From an uncultured Alphaproteobacteria bacterium (GTDB lineage Bacteria > Pseudomonadota > Alphaproteobacteria > Caulobacterales > Aquidulcibacteraceae), in the NCBI GenBank assembly GCA_902826335.1, contig CADEEL010000008.1:18798-82797 (forward strand): a stretch of DNA of 64,000 nucleotides, in the 5' to 3' direction. The position numbers were made by a program, and so were the translations under genes. Under the pieces are notes generated by a model. That model was not told the DNA's origin, did not search any database, and saw nothing but the letters and a program-made list of their open reading frames with translations. The number at the start of each line of letters is the position of its first letter. The first letter of the stretch is position 1. Shown here piece after piece: positions 1 through 8,295 of this stretch.

Positions 1-374
1 TCGGCGCGCCAGATCGTATCGCCTAGATGCACACGGCCGACACCGTCAGCGAACTCGGCCTCCGCGCGCCCGCGCTGGCCGATCAATTGCGCCGAGCGTT
101 CATTGAGCGTGCCGGCTTCGCCTGGCTGCAGGATGCGGCGGCGCAAGCCGGGGCCCATCAGCGTCAACACAAGCGTCAGCGCGGCGAACACGCCCACTTG
201 CCAGGCGGGCGAGAGCGGCGTCAGCCAGGCGAACAGCGCGACGAGCCCCGCGGCCGCCGCCGGCCAGAGCAGAAACGTCGTGCCCGTCATCAGTTCGCCG
301 ATCAGCAGGACAAGCGCCAGCGCCGCCCAATGCCACGGTTCAATCTGGTTCACGAAGGAGAAGAGAGCGTCCAT
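1..374 (-). CDS. NfeD family membrane protein (3' end beyond window)
   Basis: The minus-strand frame starting at the ATG at 374-372 reads on without a stop to the left edge, so about 124 N-terminal residues are visible. It opens with MDALFSFVNQIEPWHW and has three hydrophobic stretches (about residues 15-36, 38-52 and 60-75). The start of a soluble C-terminal part follows (GRAEAEFADGVG), fitting the OB-fold of short NfeD proteins. NfeD proteins pair with SPFH/stomatin proteins in the inner membrane. The SPFH gene here lies upstream on the same strand at 1214-2167, which supports the call. The C-terminus is missing because of the window edge, not truncation of the gene. Confidence 0.8.
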   Translation of the reverse strand, partial: MDALFSFVNQIEPWHWAALALVLLIGELMTGTTFLLWPAAAAGLVALFAWLTPLSPAWQVGVFAALTLVLTLMGPGLRRRILQPGEAGTLNERSAQLIGQRGRAEAEFADGVGRVHLGDTIWRA

Positions 375-537
375 TCCGATCCCGCCGACACTTGAAGCAT
401 CCAATATGGAGGCATTCGCCGCCGAACGCCATTGCGCGTCAACGAGCCGAGTTGGCGCCGCGCCATCACGCCAAAGTGGGCGTGACCAGAAGCCCAGCCG
501 CGTCTATGGTCGGAAGCTTTTCAGAACCGGGGGGCCC

Positions 538-1173
538 ATGTCCATCGAGCGCGCGCCAGGCGGCAAAGTCACGATCCTGTTTGACGCCAAGCGCTGCATT
601 CACGCGCGCGAGTGCGTCACCGGCGCGCCAAAGACTTTCCTCGCCAATGTCGAAGGGCCATGGCTTCATCCCGATGAAACACCCGCCGACCTTTTGGTCG
701 AGATCGCCCACCGCTGCCCCTCTGGCGCCATCGCTTATGAGCGCCACGACGGCGCGCCGAACGAAGCGCCGCCGCAAGTGAATGTCGGCCATATCAGGGA
801 AAACGGGCCAATCGCGCTTCATGCTGAACTAACGCTGGAGGGACAGCCCATTGGCCCGCGCGCGACATTGTGCCGGTGCGGCGCCTCAAAGAACAAGCCC
901 TTCTGCGATGGCGCGCACGCCGCCAGCGGCTTCATCGCCAGCGGCGAGCCCGCTTCGCGCAAGACAGACGCCCTCGCCCAACGCGACGGGCCCCTCGCCA
1001 TTTCACCGCAACCAAACGGGCCGTTGAAGATCGAAGGAAATCTTGAACTCTGCTCGGGCACGGGCCGTGTCATCGAGCGCTGCGCCCAGGTGTTTTTGTG
1101 CCGCTGCGGCGCATCCAAGAATAAGCCGTTCTGCGATGGGTCACACAAGGCGGCCGGGTTTGTAGCGGGTTGA
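538..1173 (+). CDS. Iron-sulfur protein: divergent ferredoxin domain plus two CDGSH domains
   Basis: This 211-aa protein starts at the ATG at 538; the open frame continues upstream but has no homology-like content there. Residues 1-70 look like the Fer4_19 divergent mono-cluster domain (cysteines at about 20, 26 and 60, ending RCPSGAIAYE). Two CDGSH-type motifs follow: CRCGASKNKPFCDGAH in the middle and CRCGASKNKPFCDGSH near the C-terminus. CDGSH motifs bind a 2Fe-2S cluster through three Cys and one His, all present in both copies. The protein is probably soluble and cytoplasmic, with an electron-transfer or redox role of unknown partner. It is transcribed alone, opposite to the flanking SPFH and NfeD genes. 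Confidence 0.85.
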   Translation: MSIERAPGGKVTILFDAKRCIHARECVTGAPKTFLANVEGPWLHPDETPADLLVEIAHRCPSGAIAYERHDGAPNEAPPQVNVGHIRENGPIALHAELTLEGQPIGPRATLCRCGASKNKPFCDGAHAASGFIASGEPASRKTDALAQRDGPLAISPQPNGPLKIEGNLELCSGTGRVIERCAQVFLCRCGASKNKPFCDGSHKAAGFVAG

Positions 1174-1213
1174 GCGGCCGATCCATGCGTCAAACGTGAA
1201 GACGCGGGACGTA

Positions 1214-2167
1214 TCACGTCGTCGGCGGCGTCCCCGTGCGTGGCCGTTGCGCATTGCTCGCACGCTGCTCCGTAATGAGCGCCTTCAGGCTTTCCGCGAA
1301 GCCGGCGATGCCAGCGAGGTCCGCCGGCACAATCACCGTGCGTTGCTGCGGGCTTTCGGCCAGCTTGGCGAACGCATCAATATAGCGCTGACCCAGGAAA
1401 TAGTTGATGGCGTTGACGTCGCCCTTGGCGATCGCCTCGGAGACCATGTCGGTCGCCTTCGCTTCGGCCTGCGCGGCGCGTTCGCGCGCTTCGGCGTCGC
1501 GATAGGCGGCTTCACGGCGGCCCTCGGCTTGCAAGATCGCCGATTGCTTGGCGCCTTCGGCGACCAGGATAGCCGCCTGCTTTTCGCCTTCGGCTTCCAG
1601 GATGAGGGCGCGGCGTTCGCGTTCGGCCTTCATTTGCCGCGCCATCGCCTGATTGAGATCGGCGGGCGGAGACAAATCCTTGATCTCTATGCGCGTGACC
1701 TTGACGCCCCAGGGGTGCGTCGCCGCATCAATCACGGTGAGCAGGCGCGCATTGATGGAATCGCGCTGCGATAGCACTTCGTCCAACTCCATCGAGCCGA
1801 CGACGGTGCGCACATTGGTCAGCGCCAGATTGAGGATCGCCTGGTTGAGATTTTCGACCTCATAGGCGGCCTTGGCCGCGTCCACGACCTGAATGAACAC
1901 CACCGCGTCCACCGCGACGATGGCGTTATCCTTGGTGATCACCTCCTGGCGCGGCACATCGAGCACCGTCTCCATCATGGAAAGGCGCCGCCCAATCCGA
2001 TCCGCGAACGGCATAATGAAGGCGATGCCGGGGCGCAGCGTGCGCGTGTAACGCCCAAACCGTTCGACCGTCCATTGCCGCCCCTGCGGCACGGCCTTGA
2101 TCGAATTGAAGGCGACGACGATCGCCAGCGCGACGAAAACCAGCAGTGTGATGTCAGCGCCCAGCAT
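1214..2167 (-). CDS. SPFH/band-7 (stomatin-like, QmcA-type) membrane protein
   Basis: A 317-aa protein starting [10 protein letters not shown] chose this start over one 16 codons upstream because GAGAAG lies just before it and because the N-terminal membrane anchor (residues about 3-22) then begins at once. The prohibitin-homology domain follows ([20 protein letters not shown] onward). Next comes a long Ala/Glu-rich helical region with repeats of the type [22 protein letters not shown] (about 185-250), typical of the oligomerising coiled coil of stomatins. Such proteins form membrane scaffolds and work with NfeD; the NfeD gene lies downstream on the same strand at 1-374, separated by an opposing iron-sulfur gene. 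Confidence 0.92.
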   Translation of the reverse strand: MLGADITLLVFVALAIVVAFNSIKAVPQGRQWTVERFGRYTRTLRPGIAFIMPFADRIGRRLSMMETVLDVPRQEVITKDNAIVAVDAVVFIQVVDAAKAAYEVENLNQAILNLALTNVRTVVGSMELDEVLSQRDSINARLLTVIDAATHPWGVKVTRIEIKDLSPPADLNQAMARQMKAERERRALILEAEGEKQAAILVAEGAKQSAILQAEGRREAAYRDAEARERAAQAEAKATDMVSEAIAKGDVNAINYFLGQRYIDAFAKLAESPQQRTVIVPADLAGIAGFAESLKALITEQRASNAQRPRTGTPPTT

Positions 2168-2260
2168 GGAGCTTCTCCCCGTGCGCGGCGCTTCTCGCCG
2201 CGATCTGTCGTGCATAACGCAGACGCGTTACGCAAAGCTCTCCCAAAACCGAACGCCACC

Positions 2261-2740
2261 TTAAGAGAGCTGGCCGAGCATATGTTCGGCGCTCGACACC
2301 TTGAACTCGCCTGGCGCCTCGACGTTGAGCTCCGTCACAATTCCATCCTTAACAATCATTGAATAGCGCTGCGAGCGCCGGCCCATGCCGAATTTGGCGC
2401 CATCGAACGCAAGGCCGACCGCGTCGGCGAAGGCGCCGTTCCCGTCCGCCAGCATGAGCATGTCCGCCACGCCCTGGTCCTTTGCCCAGGCGCCCATGAC
2501 GAACACGTCATTTACGGCGGTGCAGGCGATCTGGTCCACGCCCTTGGCGCGCAGATCGGCGGCCTTGTCGCGGAAGCCCGGCAAGTGGCGGGCCGAGCAG
2601 GTTGGCGTGAAGGCGCCCGGCACCGCGAACAAGGCGACCGTCTTGCCGGCGAACGCCTCGGCGGTGGTGATAGGTTTGGGCCCGTCCGGCGTGGGCATGG
2701 TGAACGTGGCGTCCGGCAGTCTGTCCCCGACTTTGATCAT
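2261..2740 (-). CDS. Peroxiredoxin, Prx5 family
   Basis: A 159-aa thioredoxin-fold peroxidase that should reduce hydrogen peroxide and organic hydroperoxides. The peroxidatic-cysteine motif PGAFTPTCSARHLPG is present at about residues 42-56, and the conserved stretch KFGMGRRSQRYSMIV is characteristic of the Prx5/hybrid group. A second cysteine (IACTAVND) lies about 24 residues after the first, and it is not clear from sequence whether it resolves the disulfide. No glutaredoxin domain is fused. It is divergently oriented to yqgE. Confidence 0.92.
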   Translation of the reverse strand: MIKVGDRLPDATFTMPTPDGPKPITTAEAFAGKTVALFAVPGAFTPTCSARHLPGFRDKAADLRAKGVDQIACTAVNDVFVMGAWAKDQGVADMLMLADGNGAFADAVGLAFDGAKFGMGRRSQRYSMIVKDGIVTELNVEAPGEFKVSSAEHMLGQLS

Positions 2741-2839
2741 CGCATCGCCTTCATGTTGAAATGGTAGGCCTCACATAAGGGGTTCCTCCGCGGCGCGCGA
2801 CCCCCTTGCGGACGGACCCGGGAGGCGCGAGCATTCACC

Positions 2840-3406
2840 ATGGACGGGTCGCTGGCGGGCAAGCTCCTGATCGCGATGCCGGGGATCGGCGATCCCCGGT
2901 TCGAGAAGGCCGTGATCATGATGTGCGTGCACACCGAGGAGCACGCCATGGGCCTCGTGGTGAACAAGCCGCGCGAGGAATTGCGCCTGGGCGACGTGCT
3001 CGATCATTTGGGCATCCAGGCGGGCGCGAAGCTCGCGCCGCGCCAGGTGTTGGATGGCGGGCCGGTCCGCCCCGATCGCGGCTATGTGCTGCATTCGGAG
3101 GATTTCAAATCCGGCGACGCGACGCAACCGATCGCGCCCGGCATTTGCCTCACGGCGACGCGTGAAGTGCTGGAGGCGATGGCCGGCGAAGCGGCGCCGC
3201 AACGCTTCATGCTGGCGCTGGGATGCTCTGGCTGGGGCGCGGGCCAACTCGAAGATGAAATGAAGCAGAACGCCTGGCTGGTGGTCGACGCCGCAGCCGA
3301 TGACGCCATCATTTTCGGCGGCGATCACATGGGCAAATGGGGCGACGCGATCAAGCGCCTCGGATTCGATCCGGGCCAGATCGCCGGCGAAACCGGGCGG
3401 GCTTAG
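2840..3406 (+). CDS. yqgE: YqgE/AlgH family protein (UPF0301)
   Basis: A 188-aa protein with the family hallmarks GKLLIAMPGIGDPRFEKAV near the N-terminus, GLVVNKP in the first third, and LGCSGWGAGQLEDEM in the second half. The length matches the family. The molecular function is not established. In many proteobacteria the gene sits next to ruvX; here ruvX is 27 kb away, so that linkage is absent. Its 3' end faces the repeat element at about 3408-3612. Confidence 0.93.
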   Translation: MDGSLAGKLLIAMPGIGDPRFEKAVIMMCVHTEEHAMGLVVNKPREELRLGDVLDHLGIQAGAKLAPRQVLDGGPVRPDRGYVLHSEDFKSGDATQPIAPGICLTATREVLEAMAGEAAPQRFMLALGCSGWGAGQLEDEMKQNAWLVVDAAADDAIIFGGDHMGKWGDAIKRLGFDPGQIAGETGRA

Positions 3407-3407
3407 G

Positions 3408-3612
3408 GCCTGATCGTTTGAGATTGAATCTTTTCATCACCCATCCCCGGATTGGCGCGTGAGCGCCAAGTCCGGGGCCCATAAACACCGACGGCGTGTG
3501 CTTATGGGTCCCGGTCCCGTTGCGGAGTTTATCCTCGGGCCGGTCTATGGCCGGACCCGGGGGCAACGTCCCGGGAATGGGTGGTGTTTCAATCCGAAAA
3601 GATTAGGCGCTA
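3408..3612. repeat. Structured inverted-repeat element (MITE- or REP-like) between convergent genes
   Basis: The stretch has imperfect terminal inverted repeats. The left arm at about 3421-3450 and the reverse complement of the right arm at about 3571-3604 share GATTGAA and a following ACCCATYCCCGG block. Inside are at least three hairpins: 3447-3475 (7+5 bp stem TTGGCGC/GCGCCAA flanked by CCGGA/TCCGG), about 3475-3513 (GGGCCCATAA against TTATGGGTCCC), and about 3534-3560 (GGGCCGG against CCGGACCC). There is no convincing ORF. It lies between the 3' ends of yqgE and the EAL gene, reaching the latter's stop codon, and may also stop transcription from both sides. Confidence 0.65.
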
Positions 3613-4353
3613 AACCAAGCCCGCGAACGCCGCCTCGGCGGGCAAAGCCATACCAAAGAGGCGCCCCTGCGCCATCGTGCAGCCCAGTTCGCGCAGCAGG
3701 CGCGCGTGCGCCTCGGTCTCGACGCCCTCGGCGATCGTCGCCACGCCAAGGTCGCGCGCTAGCGTAAGGACGAATGCAAGCACCGTGTGCCCACGCGCCT
3801 CGCCCGCGCAAGCCACGAGCGTGCGGTCGATCTTGATCGCGTCGATGGGCAAGTGCGCGAGCCAGGCGAGCGAGGAATGGCCGGCGCCGAAGTCATCCAA
3901 GGCAATGCGGGCGCCGCGCTGGCGCAAGGCGGCGAGCGCGGCCGCCGCGCGCTCGAGATCCGGCAAGGTGTGGTGCTCCGTCAGCTCGAACAACAATGCG
4001 CCTTTGGCGAGGCCCAGCTTCTCCGCCGTATCGAGGAGGCGCTCAGCGCCGCCATCGAACAAATCCGTATCGATGATGTTAAGCGACAATGACAGCGCCG
4101 CGCCGCGAGACCGGCGCGCGAACGCGTTCAACGCCAACAGCGCCGCGTCGCGGCCGATGGCGGCGTGCTCATTAGTCCAATTCGCGGCGGGCAGAAAGTC
4201 AACGGCGTCCATCACCACGCCGTTCTCGCCGCGCCAACGCGCCAACGCTTCGAACCCCGCTATGGCGCCATCGTCCAAACGCACGATGGGTTGGAAGTGC
4301 GCTTCCAAGCGGCCTGGACCCGCCGCGGCGATCAAGGATGCGTGTGCGCTCAC
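3610..4353 (-). CDS. EAL-domain cyclic-di-GMP phosphodiesterase (stand-alone)
   Basis: A compact EAL protein of about 247 aa with no sensory domain. Key motifs are intact: GFEALARW, the metal-ligand Asn in LSLNI, ELTE, LDDFGAG, AIKID, AEGVETEA and QGRLFG. Active hydrolysis of c-di-GMP is therefore likely. The longest frame starts at an ATG at 4401 and would overlap the upstream GNAT gene by 52 bp. A GTG at 4353-4351 overlaps the GNAT stop as GTGA, so I prefer translational coupling from that codon; the extra N-terminal residues are not needed for the domain. It is the last gene of the minus-strand cytochrome-oxidase block. Confidence 0.88.
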   Translation of the reverse strand: MSAHASLIAAAGPGRLEAHFQPIVRLDDGAIAGFEALARWRGENGVVMDAVDFLPAANWTNEHAAIGRDAALLALNAFARRSRGAALSLSLNIIDTDLFDGGAERLLDTAEKLGLAKGALLFELTEHHTLPDLERAAAALAALRQRGARIALDDFGAGHSSLAWLAHLPIDAIKIDRTLVACAGEARGHTVLAFVLTLARDLGVATIAEGVETEAHARLLRELGCTMAQGRLFGMALPAEAAFAGLV

Positions 4354-4949
4354 ACGTTCGCGTCCGGGTTGATCCGCCCAAAGAGCAAATGATCGCGCCA
4401 CGCGCCATTGATCTTCAGGTAAGCGCGTGCGCGGCCTTCCGCCTCAAACCCGTTGTTCACGAGCACGCGCTGGGAGGCGATGTTATCCGGCTGGCAGGCG
4501 GCTTCGATACGGTGCAGACGCAAATCCGTGTATGCAAACCGCAGCACCGCCGCCACCGCCGCGCTTGTGTGGCCACGGCGCTGATAAGGCGCGCCGATCC
4601 AATAGCCAAGCGAAGCGGCCTGCGCCACGCCGCGCCGCACTTGACTCAAAGTGACGCCGCCGATCAGGCGCTCATCACCCGCCGCGAACACGTAAAACGG
4701 ATAAGCGCGCCCCTCCGCGATGTCGTGCAGGTAGCGGCGTATGCGCGCGCGAAACGCCGCCTTTGAAAACTCGTCCTCAGGCCAGGTCGGCTCCCAGGGC
4801 GTCAGGAAGGCGCGGCTCTGCTGGCGCAGCGCCGCCCAGTCCGGGAAGTCGCGGGTTTCCGGATGGCGCAGCGTGACGCCCTCTCCGCTCAAGACCGCGC
4901 CAGCCTGCGCCGCTCCCTCCCGCTTTGGAAACACCATCGCGCGCCTCAC
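4350..4949 (-). CDS. GNAT N-acetyltransferase, RimJ/RimL type
   Basis: A 199-aa protein with the RimJ-like fold signature: GVTLRHPETRDFPDW at the N-terminus, the acetyl-CoA loop GYWIGAPYQRRGHTSAAV, and the late motif ASQRVLVNNGFEAEGRAR. RimJ/RimL enzymes acetylate the N-termini of ribosomal proteins, but close relatives use other amine substrates, so the target is not certain. Its ATG overlaps the stop of the M16 peptidase by 4 bp (ATGA), and its own stop overlaps the likely GTG start of the EAL gene, indicating a coupled operon. Confidence 0.88.
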   Translation of the reverse strand: MRRAMVFPKREGAAQAGAVLSGEGVTLRHPETRDFPDWAALRQQSRAFLTPWEPTWPEDEFSKAAFRARIRRYLHDIAEGRAYPFYVFAAGDERLIGGVTLSQVRRGVAQAASLGYWIGAPYQRRGHTSAAVAAVLRFAYTDLRLHRIEAACQPDNIASQRVLVNNGFEAEGRARAYLKINGAWRDHLLFGRINPDANV

Positions 4950-6214
4950 CTGCCTTGCGCGAAGCGTGCATGAAAGGCGTCCGCCGCCGCAAGCCCGCTT
5001 TTGGGTCCGATCACAGCCACGCAGGCCGGGCCGTTGATAGCCAACTCCGCCGCGCGGCGCACATCTTCGATCGTCACCGCGTTCAGCTTGTCACGGATTT
5101 CATCAAACCCGATCAAGCGCCCGCGCAGAAACACCTGGGCGACGCGCGCCTCGGCCCGGCCCATCGGCGATTCCGCGCCCATCAGGATCGAGGCGGCGGC
5201 GATCGCCTTGGCGCGCGCAAGCTCACGCGCCGTTGGGCCTTCGCGCGCCAGCGCCGCTAGCAGATCGCCCGCCATCAGCGCGACAGTTTCAGCGTTGCGC
5301 GCCGCGCAACCGGCATAGACGCCAAGCCGCCCGCAATCCTCCAGCGCATCGATGAAGGCGTCGATCGCGTAGACGAGGCCGCGCGCTTCACGCACTTCTT
5401 GAAACAGGCGCGACGACATCCCCCCGCCATAGATTTCACACATCAGCCGCGCGGCGTAGAGCGCCTCATCCCCGGCCGGCGGCGCGGGCCAGGACAGCAC
5501 AAGGTGGGTCTGTTCAAGGCGCCGCGCCTCACGCGCGCACCCTGCCGCGGCGCGCGCGGGCGCGTAGGCGAGCACGGGGCGCGGCGCGAGCGCGCCGAAC
5601 CGCTCCTGCGCGCAGGCGAGGATGGCGTCGCGATCATAGGCCCCGGCGACGGCCACCAGCACACGCTCAGGCGCCATATGCGCCGCGCGAAATGCGGTCA
5701 GCGCCTCGACGCTCAGGGGCGCAATCGTTTCCTCCAGGCCAAGAATCGGCCGCCCCATCGGCTGATCCGGATAAAGAGCGGCTTGATGCAATTCAAAGAC
5801 ATGATCGTCAGGCTGATCGCGTGCTTCGCCCCGCTCCTGGGTTACGACATCCTTTTCCTTCTCGAAATCATCCGGCGCCCAGTGCGGGTCGAGCAGTGTA
5901 TCGGCGATCAGATGCAACGCGGCGCCGGCGTGTTCGCGCGTGACGCGGGCGAAGTAAGACGTGCGCTCATAGCTTGTCGCCGCGTTCATCACGCCGCCGA
6001 TTTCTTCCACCGCCTCGGCGAACGCGCGCGCATCACGCCCGCCCGCGCCCTTGAACGCCATGTGCTCGAAGAGATGCGCAACACCGTTTTCGTGCGCGGC
6101 TTCCCAACGCGCGCCGACGCGCTGCCACACGCCGACGGCCGCCGTCTCCAGATTCGCCATGGGGTCGAGCGCAACGCGCACGCCATTCGGCAAGGTGATG
6201 AGTTCTAGCGCCAT
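4946..6214 (-). CDS. M16 family zinc metallopeptidase (processing-peptidase-like)
   Basis: A 422-aa protein with the inverted zinc motif HLFEH at residues 47-51 and the third ligand Glu at about 127, 76 residues later as usual for the family. It resembles the beta subunit of mitochondrial processing peptidase and its bacterial homologues, including the NAATSYERTSYFARV and YGGGMSSRLFQEVREARGLVY segments. No signal peptide is visible, so it is probably cytoplasmic. It overlaps thrC by 10 bp and the GNAT gene by 4 bp. The thrC-M16-GNAT order after the cytochrome oxidase genes is common in alphaproteobacteria. Confidence 0.93.
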   Translation of the reverse strand: MALELITLPNGVRVALDPMANLETAAVGVWQRVGARWEAAHENGVAHLFEHMAFKGAGGRDARAFAEAVEEIGGVMNAATSYERTSYFARVTREHAGAALHLIADTLLDPHWAPDDFEKEKDVVTQERGEARDQPDDHVFELHQAALYPDQPMGRPILGLEETIAPLSVEALTAFRAAHMAPERVLVAVAGAYDRDAILACAQERFGALAPRPVLAYAPARAAAGCAREARRLEQTHLVLSWPAPPAGDEALYAARLMCEIYGGGMSSRLFQEVREARGLVYAIDAFIDALEDCGRLGVYAGCAARNAETVALMAGDLLAALAREGPTARELARAKAIAAASILMGAESPMGRAEARVAQVFLRGRLIGFDEIRDKLNAVTIEDVRRAAELAINGPACVAVIGPKSGLAAADAFHARFAQGR

Positions 6215-7605
6215 GCGCGCGTCCGTTCTTGAATAAGATGCTTCACAATCTCGGCGTTGGCCGGCAGGCGCTCTAAGCGCTCCTCGCGACCGAAAAGATC
6301 GGCGCAGCGTTGTGGGAGCGCTGGGCGCACGCCCGTTGCGTGCTCAACCGTATCGGGGAACTTGCCGGGGTGAGCCGTCGCCAGCGTCACGACAGGCCGA
6401 TGCGCGAATGCAGGCGCGCCTGTCGCCAACGCGCACTCTCCCACCGCCGTATGCGGGCAGATTAAATGGCCCTCATTCCATGCACGCGCGATCGTTTGCT
6501 CGGTCTCGTCGTCGCTTATCGCGACGGCGCTGAAGTCCGTGCGCAAGCGCTCCAACGCCAGCTTGGGAATGTCAAAGCCGCCGGATTGGCTGAAGCCCTC
6601 GTAAAGCCGCCGCACGTGCGCGCCATCGCGATCCAACGCCTCAAACAAGATGCGCTCGAAATTCGACGCGACCTGGATGTCCATGGCGGGAGACAAGGTC
6701 GCGCGCGAGGTCACCGCGCGCTCATACCGCCCAGTGTTCAAGGCGCGAGCCAATATGTCGTTCGCATTCGTAGCGATCAGAATGCGCCCAATCGGAGCGC
6801 CCATGCGCTTGGCGACCCAGCCGGAATAGGCGTCGCCGAAATTGCCGGTCGGCACGACGAAACTCACCGGCCCGGGCGCGCTCAGCGCGTGCGCCGCGAT
6901 GCAAAAATACACTGACTGCGCAACGATGCGGGCCCAATTTATCGAATTGACACCGCTGAGCGCGGCGCGAAGCGCGAAGTCGCCGTCCGCGAACAGAGCC
7001 TTAACGATCGCCTGGCAGGCGTCGAAATCCGCATCCAGTTCAAGCACGTGGACATTGTCCGCGCCGGACGTGGTCATGAACCGGCGCTGCACCTCCGACA
7101 CGCGCCCCTTCGGCGTCAGCACAAACAAGTCGACCCGCGTGCGGTTTTTCAACGCCTCGACCGCCGCGCCGCCCGTATCGCCGGAGGTTGCGCACACAAT
7201 CGTGGCCCGCGCGCCGGCGCGCTCCAGCGCGAGATCGTAGAGCGGGCCGATGAGTTGCATCGCTACATCTTTGAACGACAAGGACGGCCCGTGAATGAGC
7301 TCAAGGCGCCAAACGCCCGGGCCCGTCTGCACCAGGGGCGCGATAGGCGGCGGGAAATTCCGCGCCGTTCCATAAGCGCCATGCGCAAGTCGCGCCGCCT
7401 CTTCGGCGCCGATGTCTTCCCCCGCGAACGCACTCAAGACGCGCGCGGCGACGTCCGCGTAGGGCGCGACGGCGACATGCTCACGCGCGGCGGGAGGCGG
7501 CCATTCTTCCGGGACATAAAGTCCGCCATCGCGCGCCATGCCCGCGCGAATGGCGTCCATAAAGGAAACCGGCGCCGCATCTCCGCGCGTGGAGACGTAC
7601 CGCAC
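6205..7605 (-). CDS. thrC: Threonine synthase
   Basis: A 466-aa PLP enzyme converting O-phospho-L-homoserine to threonine. The PLP lysine is K112 in GPSLSFKDVAMQ. The phosphate-binding ATSGDTGGAAVEAL and later VPTGNFGDAYSGW motifs are intact. The length and YVSTRG start match the long thrC class of proteobacteria. Its ATG follows the SURF1 stop directly, so its expression is tied to the oxidase operon, a linkage seen in related genomes without an obvious biochemical reason. Confidence 0.97.
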   Translation of the reverse strand: MRYVSTRGDAAPVSFMDAIRAGMARDGGLYVPEEWPPPAAREHVAVAPYADVAARVLSAFAGEDIGAEEAARLAHGAYGTARNFPPPIAPLVQTGPGVWRLELIHGPSLSFKDVAMQLIGPLYDLALERAGARATIVCATSGDTGGAAVEALKNRTRVDLFVLTPKGRVSEVQRRFMTTSGADNVHVLELDADFDACQAIVKALFADGDFALRAALSGVNSINWARIVAQSVYFCIAAHALSAPGPVSFVVPTGNFGDAYSGWVAKRMGAPIGRILIATNANDILARALNTGRYERAVTSRATLSPAMDIQVASNFERILFEALDRDGAHVRRLYEGFSQSGGFDIPKLALERLRTDFSAVAISDDETEQTIARAWNEGHLICPHTAVGECALATGAPAFAHRPVVTLATAHPGKFPDTVEHATGVRPALPQRCADLFGREERLERLPANAEIVKHLIQERTRAWR

Positions 7606-8295
7606 CTAAGAGCTCCCGAGCCGAGGAGGGCCGAACCGCAAGCGCCCGACGCTGATGTGATAGGCGAAGTATACGCCGACCAGCACGATCGCCAGGCCCC
7701 ACCAGGTGAAGGCGTAGCCGAGATGGCGTTCGGGCGGGAGAAGATCGGCGCCGCCCGCCCGCGCGAACGGATTCTCGATCGGCCGGCCGTCCTCGCCGAC
7801 ATAGTCCGTGGCGAGATAAAAATCCGCCGCGCCGCTCATGCCGGCCGCGCGCGCCATTTCCGGCAGATCGACCGCGTACCACACACGGTCAACAGGTGAA
7901 GGCGCCGGCGTGAAGCGTGGCGAACGCGGCGGGCGGATCGAAGCGCCTTCAATTGGACCCGCGCCCCGCAACGCCGCGGGAAAGCGCAGGCTGCGCCAAT
8001 CCGGCGGCGTCGGCCCCGGCGCGAATGCGGCGTCGATGAAGAGATTGGTTTCGCCAAACCGCACCGGCGCAAACACGCGCCAGCCCGGCTCGCGATTGAG
8101 CACGCCATAAACCAGCTGCACGCCCTCCTCGATCGGCCGATAGGATTCGATCGTCATGCGCGCCACGGGCGCGGCGGCGAGCGCGCGCTTTTCCTCGAAC
8201 CGATCCCATTGCCAACGCCCGAGCACGATCAACGCCGCGAGCGCGACGATGGCGATCACGGTCATCGCCGGAAGCGGACGAAACTTCAGCATCAA
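7606..8295 (-). CDS. SURF1 family cytochrome oxidase assembly protein
   Basis: A 229-aa inner-membrane protein with the SURF1 layout: an N-terminal helix (about residues 10-27) followed by LGRWQWDR, a periplasmic domain, and a C-terminal helix (about 195-213, TWWGLAIVLVGVYFAYH). The family helps insert heme a into cytochrome oxidase subunit I. It overlaps the DUF983 gene by 4 bp and abuts thrC. The position within ctaC-ctaD-ctaB-ctaG-ctaE fits the role. Confidence 0.93.
   Translation of the reverse strand: MMLKFRPLPAMTVIAIVALAALIVLGRWQWDRFEEKRALAAAPVARMTIESYRPIEEGVQLVYGVLNREPGWRVFAPVRFGETNLFIDAAFAPGPTPPDWRSLRFPAALRGAGPIEGASIRPPRSPRFTPAPSPVDRVWYAVDLPEMARAAGMSGAADFYLATDYVGEDGRPIENPFARAGGADLLPPERHLGYAFTWWGLAIVLVGVYFAYHISVGRLRFGPPRLGSS

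Noticed and set aside
103-537. Upstream extension of the CDGSH gene
   Set aside because: The region is antisense to NfeD and intergenic, and the Fer4_19 domain begins right at the ATG at 538.
7048-7899. 283-codon plus-strand ORF over thrC and SURF1
   Set aside because: It is a shadow of two confident minus-strand genes and has no domain-like pattern.
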